From a virus: a stretch of DNA of 44,129 nt. Every line of letters starts with the position of its first letter. Within the stretch, counting starts at the first letter, position 1. The stretch is taken from the IMG/VR virus record IMGVR_UViG_3300023174_000009, positions 1 through 44,129 of that record, one strand, 5' to 3'. The position numbers and the translations under genes are program-made. The notes below the pieces were generated by a model. That model ran no database searches. It saw only the letters and a list, made by a program, of their open reading frames with translations, and was not told the origin of the DNA. Positions 30,871-37,716 of the stretch are shown in pieces.

Positions 30871-31245
30871 TTAGATTGGCTGGGTGTTGACGATCAGCTC
30901 CTTGCCAAGGGCAAAGAGCAAACGGTTGGCCAAGGGGAGGTCGGTGGGTGCGACCGTCATGGAGCCAGGGCCAACATTGGGGGAGACGATTCGTAGGACT
31001 TCAGCACCACGCTTGTTCTCGATCCTGAGCAACCAGCCCAAGACGTCGACACGCGGCATGAGCTTGGCCACAGGAGCTAAATCATGCTGCCAAAGCCAAG
31101 TGTTGATGTTGTCCGGCAAGTACTGACTGTGCAGCTCACGGATGAGGTTCCTGGCATGGTCAGCGTGCTCTGGGTACGTGCGCACAATGTAGGCCAGGCC
31201 GTTGCCGATGAGCTCAATGTCCTTGATGGTCAACGGTCGGTTCAT
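30871..31245 (-). CDS. Unknown protein
   Basis: A 124-residue soluble protein starting MNRPLTIKDIELIGNGLAYI. Notable segments are HADHARNLIRELHSQYLP, NTWLWQHDLAPVAKLMP and GWLLRIENKRGAEVLRI. I do not recognise a family. It overlaps the next upstream gene by 4 bases (ATGA) and is followed two bases later by the HNH start, so it belongs to a coupled set of small early genes. Confidence 0.6.
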   Translation of the reverse strand: MNRPLTIKDIELIGNGLAYIVRTYPEHADHARNLIRELHSQYLPDNINTWLWQHDLAPVAKLMPRVDVLGWLLRIENKRGAEVLRIVSPNVGPGSMTVAPTDLPLANRLLFALGKELIVNTQPI

Positions 31246-31538
31246 GACAGCAGGGCGATGACGGCACAAGCACTGAGGACAATGACCATTCCGATTAGGC
31301 AGGCCTCGGAGTCGCTCATGTAGCAGTCACGCACTGTGATCCGGTGCTTCTTGATCAAGTTGCCCATGATGCGGTCGCCGCATTCCTCGTAGAACTGCCA
31401 CTCGCGCAAGAGGAACTGCTGTGCCTCGCTGCCACCACTGGCGATGCAGGCGTCACGGGCCAAGTCGCAGGCCTCGTCACGGACGAGCTTGAGCTTGAAG
31501 CGTTGCGGGATTGTCCGGATGCGTGTGATGAGTTTCAT
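31242..31538 (-). CDS. Small protein with C-terminal membrane segment
   Basis: A 98-residue protein. The first 75 residues are charged with several Cys (DEACDLARDACIASGG, YEECGDRIMGNLIKKH). The last 20 residues (CLIGMVIVLSACAVIALLS) form one hydrophobic span, so it is probably tail-anchored in the inner membrane. Overlaps its neighbours by 4 bases on both sides, implying coupled translation. Function unknown. Confidence 0.6.
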   Translation of the reverse strand: MKLITRIRTIPQRFKLKLVRDEACDLARDACIASGGSEAQQFLLREWQFYEECGDRIMGNLIKKHRITVRDCYMSDSEACLIGMVIVLSACAVIALLS

Positions 31539-31633
31539 GGTGTGGGTCTGATCAGGTTGGTGAAGAGGCGCGGCCACTTGCACTGGTCAGCAGAGTGGCC
31601 GTAGCGCCCGAAGTAGGTGCAGGCGCGTTCCAT
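31535..31633 (-). CDS. 32-residue zinc-knuckle-like microprotein
   Basis: ATG 31633 overlaps the upstream TGA (TGATG), and its own TGA overlaps the next ATG (ATGA), so it fits exactly between two genes. The product contains CTYFGRYGHSADQC, which follows the CCHC zinc knuckle C-x2-C-x4-H-x4-C except that Phe replaces the second Cys. Similar tiny C-x-x-C-G-x-x-G-H-x4-C proteins occur in many phages. It may bind nucleic acid; the lost Cys could weaken zinc binding. Confidence 0.62.
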   Translation of the reverse strand: MERACTYFGRYGHSADQCKWPRLFTNLIRPTP

Positions 31634-31947
31634 CAGTCGGTCAGTGAGTCGATGCGGCTGGCCAGCTTGTTGACCGTGGCCTTGAGCTGGGCGATCTCAG
31701 CCTCCAAGGCAGCCACCCGCTCGAACATCTTGCTGGGCTCGGGCTTCTCGATGCGACGCGGCTTGTTGGCCGGGATGCTGAAGTCGGCACGGAGACGGCA
31801 GACCTGGTGCTGACCGACCGTAAAACCTAGCTCCTTGGTCACCTTCTCGGCGTACAGCTTGTCGTTCAGGCCACTGGCCACGTAGTTGGCCTTTAGGTCA
31901 GTGACAAGTTTGAAGGTTTGGACGGCAGTGAGGATGTTGATTCTCAT
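31633..31947 (-). CDS. Unknown protein with C-terminal coiled coil
   Basis: A 104-residue protein. The N-terminal 65 residues are mixed and contain ELGFTVGQHQVCRLRADFSIP, which has an HTH-like feel. Residues about 75-104 (MFERVAALEAEIAQLKATVNKLASRI) form a clear heptad coiled coil that would make dimers or trimers. It could be a small DNA-binding regulator. First gene of a tightly coupled set of small genes running leftward. Confidence 0.62.
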   Translation of the reverse strand: MRINILTAVQTFKLVTDLKANYVASGLNDKLYAEKVTKELGFTVGQHQVCRLRADFSIPANKPRRIEKPEPSKMFERVAALEAEIAQLKATVNKLASRIDSLTD

Positions 31948-32019
31948 GATGACGTTGAGGTGTTGCCCGGTCGGATCGCCGGTTACAGGGCCCAGCAGGC
32001 CCTGTCCCCGATGTACGTC

Positions 32020-32385
32020 TTAAGCGACGGCGTTGTGTTGGCTGCGGTTCTTGTTCTGCTCGAAATCTGCCATGTAGCCGAGCAGCAAGCAGTATTTTCC
32101 GGTGGACTTGTCGATGTTCGGCCGCAAGTTGTTCACGTTGCCAGACTTCGTCCAGTACGTGGCGCTGCCAGGCCAAACCTTGCTGCCGGTTCTGAAGCGA
32201 ACCGCCAGGCCGTAGAGGTCGATGTTGTCGATCTGGTCATCGCGGCGGGTCACGTGGCAGTACACTCGGCGGCGATCGTTGCGGATGCTGATCTCGATCG
32301 TCTCGCGCTCGAAGTGACGGGCCTCACCCTTTATGACGTACAAAGCCGGTTCGGTTTGGATAGTGTCGATGTGGACAGTGATCAT
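32020..32385 (-). CDS. Unknown beta-rich protein
   Basis: A 121-residue protein, MITVHIDTIQTEPALYVIKG at the start, with alternating strands (RETIEISIRNDRRRVYCHVTR) and a basic central part. GTGSKVWPGSATYWTKSG-like middle and LLLGYMADFEQNKNRSQ end. No family recognised. It is the first gene after the P2 operator region, so it is made early under the same type of control as the polymerase unit. Confidence 0.6.
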   Translation of the reverse strand: MITVHIDTIQTEPALYVIKGEARHFERETIEISIRNDRRRVYCHVTRRDDQIDNIDLYGLAVRFRTGSKVWPGSATYWTKSGNVNNLRPNIDKSTGKYCLLLGYMADFEQNKNRSQHNAVA

Positions 32386-32424
32386 AGTCAGACTTCGTTG
32401 AGGTGGTTGGGTTGCGGTGATGCA

Positions 32425-32480
32425 ATTATTCAGCAGTTCTATGTACAGCGTACATAGTCATACAAATTGTGTGACTATTC
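32425..32480 (-). promoter_or_regulatory. Promoter and composite operator region P2
   Basis: Contains the second copy of the 42-bp composite operator (32439-32480): CTATGTAC (32439-32446) pairs with GTACATAG (32450-32457), and ATAGTCATACAA (32454-32465) with TTGTGTGACTAT (32467-32478), one mismatch. A leftward -10 candidate AATAAT reads 32430-32425, eight bases from the operator, the same distance as in P1. The operator abuts the stop of the gene at 32479. Confidence 0.7.
32439..32480. repeat. Composite operator repeat, copy 2
   Basis: Matches 21219-21260 at 38 of 42 positions in the same orientation. The four changes fall in the two spacers (three) and in one arm position (one), which keeps the palindromic arms almost intact and supports a binding-site role. 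Confidence 0.85.
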
Positions 32481-32823
32481 AGCCGATGACCTCGACACCG
32501 TCTTCCCCGACCACACTGATCGCACCGTTGCCGTACTTGCCTGGATGACCGAAGCCATCTGCTTGGCACTCCCATCCGTTCCAGATGCGTCTGCCCTGGA
32601 AGACCATGTTGGGATCGACATCCTGACCGGATGCCGTGGACGGCCAGCTGCCAAAGGCGCGGTCTTGGGTGATGCGCGTGCCTGGTTTGATGCGGACCTT
32701 GTGGGTTGTCGTGACCAGGGGTGGCTTAGACCTCCAATACTCTGCTGCACTCACGCATGTGCCGCAGACGGGCGCGTCCAGACCATGCGGACAACGCTTG
32801 GCGAGTGTGACTGCTCTGTTCAT
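32479..32823 (-). CDS. Unknown small protein with zinc-ribbon-like front
   Basis: A 114-residue protein starting MNRAVTLAKRCPHGLDAPVCGTCVSAAEYW, where CPHG and CGTC could bind one zinc ion. The remainder is Gly/Trp-rich (GRRIWNGWECQADGFGHPGKYGNGAISVVGEDG). ATG 32823 has an AAGGAG site upstream. It is the first gene of the leftward arm after the switch region. Function unknown. Confidence 0.62.
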   Translation of the reverse strand: MNRAVTLAKRCPHGLDAPVCGTCVSAAEYWRSKPPLVTTTHKVRIKPGTRITQDRAFGSWPSTASGQDVDPNMVFQGRRIWNGWECQADGFGHPGKYGNGAISVVGEDGVEVIG

Positions 32824-33020
32824 TCTGACTCCTTGAGTAGGTCGGTGAGGCCTTTCGCAGGCCTGAAGCGACATGACTTGTATGACTATTCCTGCCCTGA
32901 CTGATGTTGGTGACGTCCTTGGAAAAGTAGTAGGAAGATTATACACACTTGTGTGAGCATCGATGTAGTGTTCGATGCATGTTTTCGTGTATGATGCGAC
33001 TCCCACCAACGAGTCGATCG
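32824..33020. promoter_or_regulatory. Central divergent switch region
   Basis: The gap between the leftward and rightward arms. On the - strand a perfect TATAAT lies at 32943-32938, directly next to the palindrome CACAC (32944-32948) TT GTGTG (32951-32955). On the + strand TATGAT at about 32991-32996 lies 25 bases before the Cro-like ATG. A degenerate operator half-site, ACTTGTATGACTATTC at 32876-32891, lies in the leftward leader. The set-up resembles an early lysis/lysogeny control region. Confidence 0.6.
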
Positions 33021-33257
33021 ATGCCCGTCAACAACCTATACCAAGGTCAGTGTCTAGAGGCGCTGACCAAGTTGCTAGAGTACTTCAACGACAACCAAGC
33101 CGAGTTGGCCCGCTACACAGGTGCTTCCTACAGCACCGTCGTGGCCTGGAAGAAGCGCGGCTACATCGGCAAGTCCTGGGCTGCCAAATTGGACGAGGAC
33201 CAGCGGGTGCCGTTCACCAAGGAACAGCTGCGGCCTGACGTGAAGGTGTGGCAATGA
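33021..33257 (+). CDS. Cro/YdaS-like regulator 2
   Basis: A 78-residue HTH protein: LTKLLEYFNDNQAELARYTG, then SYSTVVAWKKRGYIGKSWAA, ending PFTKEQLRPDVKVW. The WKK-x-G-x-IGK part and the final LRPD motif are shared with the protein at 30014, so the two are paralogues. YdaS/Cro-like proteins turn prophage promoters off or on. As first gene of the rightward arm next to the switch region it is the best Cro candidate. Its TGA overlaps the primase-helicase ATG. Confidence 0.85.
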   Translation: MPVNNLYQGQCLEALTKLLEYFNDNQAELARYTGASYSTVVAWKKRGYIGKSWAAKLDEDQRVPFTKEQLRPDVKVWQ

Positions 33258-35659
33258 GCCGGCCCACCAACCTCCCCTTCAAGCCTGCTGCCGTTCCTGC
33301 TGAGCTCAAGGCCCTAGACCGCTGGGTCCTGTGGCGCTTCGCCAAGAAGCGTGGCAAGGCCTTCGCCAAGATTCCATTCCAGGCCAGTGGCACGGTGGTG
33401 GTCACGACTGATTCGTCCACATGGTCAGCCTATGACTTGGCCTTCGACGCCTACGTGGACGGTGGCTTTGATGGCATGGGTGTGGTGTTCAACGGCGACG
33501 GTCTGGTTGGCATCGACCTGGACGACTGTGTGGTCGATGGGGTGCTGAGCGCCACTGCTACAGAGCTGCTGGACAGGATCGTCTGCTACGCTGAGTTCTC
33601 GCCGTCCGGTACCGGCATCAAGGTGTTCACCAGGTCTGTGCTCGGATCCTCGTACGTGGACTCGTCCAAAGGGGTCGAGGTCTACAACAAGGACCGCTAT
33701 TTCACGGTCACTGGGCATGTTCTGAGCGGCCACGAGCTGGTACCCGATGAGCCGCAGGATCTGGTGTGGTTCATCGAGAAGCACTTCGGTGTTCAGGACA
33801 CTGGTGGGGACTCGGACGCCCTCGCCTTCTTCAAGCCGCCGCTCGATGGCTGGGACCTTGAGAAGGTGGTCGAGGAAGTGCTGGCCGTGCTGCCGGCTGA
33901 CTGCGGCTACAGCGAGTGGGTCATGGTCGGCCAGGCTCTCTATCACCAGTTTCATGGTGACCCTCAGGCCATGGACGCATGGGACGAGTGGTCAGCGTCC
34001 TCGGCTGAAAAGTATCAGAATGGTCTGTGCCAGTCCAAGTGGGACAGCTTCTCCAGCGAGCGCGTCAAAGGCCGTGGCCCTGTCACTCTGGCTTCGCTGC
34101 TGAAGTTGGCAGGAGACATCAGGGCAGAGGAGCGCCGTGCCGAGTTCGATCGGTGGAAGTCGACCATCGAGGATGCGGCCGATGCCAACGAGCTGTTGAA
34201 GACGGTGTGCCCTGGTCTGGCTAAGGATGTGCTGCTGACCAAGGTCGACCGAGACGTGCTGGCACAGGTGCTCAAGGCACGGTTCAAGGCGCTTGGCTAC
34301 CCGGTCATGCTGCCGGACATCAAGAAGATGATCAAGCCGAAGGCTGGTGGCGAGATGCCGGCCTGGCTGGAGGACTGGGTCTACGTCACGCACGAGGACA
34401 AGTTCTTCAACGTGCTGACTAAGCGGAAGGTCACCGTGATGGGCTTCAATGCCCTGTACAACCGCGAGGTCGGTGGCTTCGACACGGAGACCAAAGCGAC
34501 CGTGCTGGCGCTGGACCTGTGGAAGGTGCCGACGCCTGACAAGATTATCTACCTGCCGTCGGCTGGCGACATGTTCACTCTGAATGGCCAGCCGTGCGTC
34601 AACCTCTACGACCCGAACTCGCCGCCTGACGTGCCAGCCGAGTACTCGGTCGGGGACCGCAAGGCCATCGAGCTAGTGCTGGACCATCTTGGGAGGATCC
34701 TCACAGAGCAAGGCGCCGTGGAGATGATGCTGTCCTGGATGGCCTTCAACGTGCAGCGCCCAGGGGTCAAGATCAGGTGGGCACCTCTGCTCAAGGGCAT
34801 CGAGGGTGATGGCAAGACGCTGATCGGTAAGGTGCTGTCTGCGGCCATGGGCATGGTCAACGTCGGCATCGTGTCACCTGCAGTGTTGGGGACTCCGTAC
34901 ACAGCTTGGGCGGAAGGTCGCTGCGTCAACGTGATGGAGGAGATCCGGATTGTCGGGCATAATCGGTACGATGTGCTGAATACCATCAAGCCCTATATCA
35001 CCAACGACACGATCACGGTCCATCCGAAGGGCGTGAACGAATATGTGGCACCGAACACGGTGAACTACATTGCCTTCACCAACCACGAGGATGCACTGCC
35101 GCTCGATAATACCGACCGTCGCTGGTGGGTGTTATTCTCGCCATTCCTCGATCGCGAGACTTTGGCCAAGGAGATGGGCCCTGTCTACTTCAACAGGCTG
35201 CACGCCGCCATCGAGCAGCATGCAGGCGGGTTGAGGCGCTGGCTGTTGGAGTACGAGCTGGCTGCAGGCTTCGAGCCGAACGGCACGGCACCAGGCTCTG
35301 TGGCTAAGTCTCAGATGATCGCCTTGAGCACCAACGACGGCGATGAGTCTGTCCGGCAGCTGATCGAAGATGGTGCCCCTGGAGTGTCAGCCGTGGTGGT
35401 GTCGGGCCCACATCTCAAGGCTGCGCTTGAGTTCGAGGAGGAGACGGATGCCCCGTATGGCAGGAAGCTGTCGCTCTTGATGGCGAAGTTGGGCTTCACT
35501 CAACTCGCGCGCAAAGTGCGGTGGCAGGGCAAGACCTGTCGGGTCTGGATGCGTGTTCCGAATGGGATCAAGTTCGGGTCGGACGAGGCCTACGAGCTCG
35601 CCAAGGCCGAGCTGGACAAGACCCTTGGCCAAGCCGCTAGCGACTCGATCCTGGACTAA
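33254..35659 (+). CDS. Primase-polymerase / D5-like SF3 helicase
   Basis: The 801-residue replication protein starts at ATG 33254 (ATGA overlap); the in-frame GTG six bases earlier is less likely. The first 190 residues are an archaeo-eukaryotic primase-type domain, with VGIDLDDCVV (about 90), FSPSGTGIKVF and VYNKDRYFTVTG. A linker region (about 200-400) contains a DUF3987-like primase C part. The helicase domain has Walker A GIEGDGKTLIGK (about 514), Walker B CVNVMEEIRI (about 558), sensor YIAFTNHEDAL (about 606) and the Arg finger NTDRRWWVL (about 619). Together with the polymerase it forms the core replisome. The candidate origin lies directly after its stop. Confidence 0.9.
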   Translation: MSRPTNLPFKPAAVPAELKALDRWVLWRFAKKRGKAFAKIPFQASGTVVVTTDSSTWSAYDLAFDAYVDGGFDGMGVVFNGDGLVGIDLDDCVVDGVLSATATELLDRIVCYAEFSPSGTGIKVFTRSVLGSSYVDSSKGVEVYNKDRYFTVTGHVLSGHELVPDEPQDLVWFIEKHFGVQDTGGDSDALAFFKPPLDGWDLEKVVEEVLAVLPADCGYSEWVMVGQALYHQFHGDPQAMDAWDEWSASSAEKYQNGLCQSKWDSFSSERVKGRGPVTLASLLKLAGDIRAEERRAEFDRWKSTIEDAADANELLKTVCPGLAKDVLLTKVDRDVLAQVLKARFKALGYPVMLPDIKKMIKPKAGGEMPAWLEDWVYVTHEDKFFNVLTKRKVTVMGFNALYNREVGGFDTETKATVLALDLWKVPTPDKIIYLPSAGDMFTLNGQPCVNLYDPNSPPDVPAEYSVGDRKAIELVLDHLGRILTEQGAVEMMLSWMAFNVQRPGVKIRWAPLLKGIEGDGKTLIGKVLSAAMGMVNVGIVSPAVLGTPYTAWAEGRCVNVMEEIRIVGHNRYDVLNTIKPYITNDTITVHPKGVNEYVAPNTVNYIAFTNHEDALPLDNTDRRWWVLFSPFLDRETLAKEMGPVYFNRLHAAIEQHAGGLRRWLLEYELAAGFEPNGTAPGSVAKSQMIALSTNDGDESVRQLIEDGAPGVSAVVVSGPHLKAALEFEEETDAPYGRKLSLLMAKLGFTQLARKVRWQGKTCRVWMRVPNGIKFGSDEAYELAKAELDKTLGQAASDSILD

Positions 35660-35981
35660 AGCAATCGGAACTGAATCGGAACACTAATCGGAACACTTCT
35701 AAGTTGTTGATCTTGTTGATCATTCCTATTGATTTGTTCCGATTCCGATTTGTTGATGGTCCAATGTAAGGAAAAATAATTTTCACAGAAGTGTTCCATA
35801 TGGTGAAAGGAGACTCAAAAAATATTCCATATGGCCCAGAAGGAGTTGAAATCGGAATCGGAACATTTGGGTCGTACGACCGCGATCCTGGACGTCAGCC
35901 TGGAAGCAGCTGGCAGAACAAGGCGCACAAGTAGACTGGGCATGAGCCCCCGAGACGGCGCGAGTTCTACAATCGCGGCTC
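35660..35981. other. AT-rich iteron region, candidate replication origin
   Basis: A 322-bp non-coding stretch, unusually AT-rich for this genome. AATCGGAAC occurs at 35663, 35674 and 35686 (spacing 11 and 12), then tandem TTGTTGATC at 35704 and 35713. A 17-bp perfect inverted repeat, 35735-35751 with 35849-35865, is built of two iteron units per arm. TTCCATATGG recurs at 35794 and 35825, 31 bases apart. An A/T tract lies between. Repeats in register with the helix turn next to the helicase gene are typical of phage origins (inference). Operator use is the alternative. Confidence 0.65.
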
Positions 35982-36350
35982 ATGCGAAGCGAGAGCACTG
36001 AACAAATCATCCTGATCGCCCGGATCAGGCACTTCCACGAAGGACTGATCGTGTACTCGGTGCCGAACGGCGGCAAGCGCGATCCCAAGGAGGCAGCGAG
36101 GCTCAAGCGTGAAGGCGTGCTTGCCGGAGTGCCGGATGTGGTTCTGGCCGCACCACGCGGCCGTTGGCATGGGCTGTACATCGAGATGAAGCGTGAGACA
36201 GGGGGTAGGCTTTCGGACGCGCAGACGCGCATCCAAGCGGCTTTGGTAGCTGAAGGGTATCGGGTTTTGACCTGCCACGGCGTCGAAGAAGCTTACAAGG
36301 CCTTTCTGGACTACATCGGCCAAGGTCCGTTTACAGCCCAAAGGAGCTGA
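35982..36350 (+). CDS. VRR-NUC family nuclease
   Basis: A 122-residue single-domain nuclease with the VRR-NUC pattern: SEQ IILIARIRHF start helix, VYSVPNGGKRDPKEAARLKREG, GVPDVVLAAPRGRWHGLYIEMKRETGG with catalytic Asp, Glu and Lys, and LSDAQTRIQAALVAEGYRVL. Such small enzymes resolve or cut branched DNA in phage replication. It follows the iteron region and precedes a gpZ-like gene by two bases. Confidence 0.9.
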   Translation: MRSESTEQIILIARIRHFHEGLIVYSVPNGGKRDPKEAARLKREGVLAGVPDVVLAAPRGRWHGLYIEMKRETGGRLSDAQTRIQAALVAEGYRVLTCHGVEEAYKAFLDYIGQGPFTAQRS

Positions 36351-36352
36351 AC

Positions 36353-36919
36353 ATGTTCACTGTCGAGACCAATGTGGCTCAGGGCCTCAATGCGCTGCTG
36401 GCATTGAAGGCAGGCCTCGAGAAGAAGGCCACGAGTAGGGCGCTGAATCGAGTTATCCAGATGGCTCGGACTGATGCATCAAAAACCATTCGGCAGCAAT
36501 ATGCATTCAAGGCTGCAGAGGTTAAGGCCACGATGCGGATATTCAACGCCTCACAATATAAGCTTGAGGCCACGTTGAATAGTAAGGGTAAGCGCACACC
36601 ACTCATCAAGATGGGTGCTAGGCAGAAGGCCAAAGGGGTATCTGTCAAAATAGGCAAGCAGCGCAAGCTGATCAAAGGTGCATTCATCGCCACGATGAAG
36701 AGCGGTCATACAGGTGTGTTCATACGACTGGAAGGCACAGTGGCAGGCAAGAGGGGCAAGCCGATACTGAATAGGAAGATCAAAGAGCTCTACACCATCG
36801 GTGTGCCTGAAGCCTTCGGTGCCAGGGTTGTCAGCCAATCGATGGTAGCCCTTGTGAAGGACAAATTCCCTGAACGGCTGCAGCACGAGATCGAGTGGCT
36901 GATGAAGCAGCGGAGCTGA
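36353..36919 (+). CDS. Minor tail protein Z-like
   Basis: A 188-residue basic protein with the pattern of prophage minor tail protein Z: KKATSRALNRVIQMARTDAS near the start, IRQQYAFKAAEVKATMRIF, and a closing FGARVVSQSMVALVKDKFPERLQHEIEWLM. gpZ of lambda is needed to connect or ready tails. In lambda it lies in the tail operon, but here it sits before the terminase genes. The base composition is visibly less GC-rich than that of the tail genes, pointing to a separate origin. Confidence 0.78.
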   Translation: MFTVETNVAQGLNALLALKAGLEKKATSRALNRVIQMARTDASKTIRQQYAFKAAEVKATMRIFNASQYKLEATLNSKGKRTPLIKMGARQKAKGVSVKIGKQRKLIKGAFIATMKSGHTGVFIRLEGTVAGKRGKPILNRKIKELYTIGVPEAFGARVVSQSMVALVKDKFPERLQHEIEWLMKQRS

Positions 36920-37158
36920 GCGCAGTGCGGCAGCGAGGGGGAGCTGTAGAGGGCGGGTGCGGCAGCGAGGAGGGGCCCCCTGCGCTCGGTTCCTTTCAGC
37001 GCTCAGGATCGAGGGTTCGAATACGACCCCGATTTTGAGCTAGACTGTGGCTGTCGGTGCGTTTTAGCTGACGCGGTCCCGGCTGATCTACGCCCACCCA
37101 CACGGCTACTGACGAGCCAGCATGTTAACCACACAAGTTAACGTGTTAAGATGCGCGC
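36920..37158. other. Candidate cos/packaging region and late promoter
   Basis: The 239-bp gap before the small terminase gene has a direct 14-bp repeat GTGCGGCAGCGAGG at 36925 and 36957. The second copy is followed by the symmetric AGGGGCCCCCT. In cos phages the cohesive end site and terminase binding repeats lie here. Near the terminase start the palindrome GTTAAC occurs at 37124 and 37137, with GTTAAG at 37145; it overlaps an AACCACACAAGTT element shared with 27141. No gene is seen. Confidence 0.4.
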
Positions 37159-37716
37159 ATGGCAACAACCGGCAACGCACGTCAGTACGCAAAGCACCGC
37201 GGAGTGAGCGCGGTTGCTGTCAGCGTTGCTCTGAAGGAAGGGCGCATCAAGGCGGTCTCGCACGACGGCCGCAACTACGTCCTGGACTTCGAGCAGTGCG
37301 ATCGAGACTGGGTCAAGAACCGCAACCCTGCCAACAGCGCATCACAGGCTGAAGCCGCAAGGAACCCTGACAAGCAGGGTCCGGTCGAGCCGCCGACCCC
37401 GCCGATCAAGGACGAGGCCGACAAGGCCGAGCCTGAAGTCAGCGAGATGAACTTCAACCAGGCCCGGACCCGACGTGAACGCTTCCAGGCCGAGTTGGCC
37501 CGGCTGGAGTTCGAGGAGAAGTCCGGCATGTTGATCAGTGCCGAGAAGGTCAGGGCCCAGCAGTTCACCCTGGCCCGCAACGTCCGCGAGGCACTGCTTA
37601 ACATCCCCAACCGCATCGCTCCGTCCATGGTCGGGCTCAGCACCCTGCACGAGGCGCGCATGATCCTGACCAAGGAGATCCACGCAGCCCTTACGTCCCT
37701 GGCCGACGAGACCTGA
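37159..37716 (+). CDS. Terminase small subunit (gpNu1-like)
   Basis: A 185-residue protein. The N-terminal 55 residues have a winged-helix DNA-binding pattern (ARQYAKHRGVSAVAVSVALK, then IKAVSHDGRNYVLDFEQCDRDW) as in gpNu1, which recognises the packaging site. A Pro/Glu/Lys linker follows, then a helical part (TRRERFQAELARLEFEEKSG, LARNVREALLNIPNRIAPSM) that assembles and binds the large subunit. The last base of its TGA is the first base of the large subunit ATG. Confidence 0.85.
   Translation: MATTGNARQYAKHRGVSAVAVSVALKEGRIKAVSHDGRNYVLDFEQCDRDWVKNRNPANSASQAEAARNPDKQGPVEPPTPPIKDEADKAEPEVSEMNFNQARTRRERFQAELARLEFEEKSGMLISAEKVRAQQFTLARNVREALLNIPNRIAPSMVGLSTLHEARMILTKEIHAALTSLADET

Noticed and set aside
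30353-33257. A CI-type repressor with a self-cleaving C-terminal domain
   Set aside because: None of the regulators is long enough or has the Ser/Lys protease pattern; only small HTH proteins were found.
35704-35757. Short tandem repeats as a possible CRISPR array
   Set aside because: Repeats are 8-9 bases, without regular spacers of 25-40 bases; they fit iterons instead.
35800-35934. A 44-codon + strand frame starting MVKGDSKNIPYGPEG within the iteron region
   Set aside because: No ribosome site, no recognisable domain, and it overlaps the right arm of the inverted repeat; chance is likely.
37010-37035. A GGGTTCGAATACGACCCC segment resembling a tRNA T-arm
   Set aside because: No acceptor, anticodon or D stem can be drawn around it and no CCA end follows.
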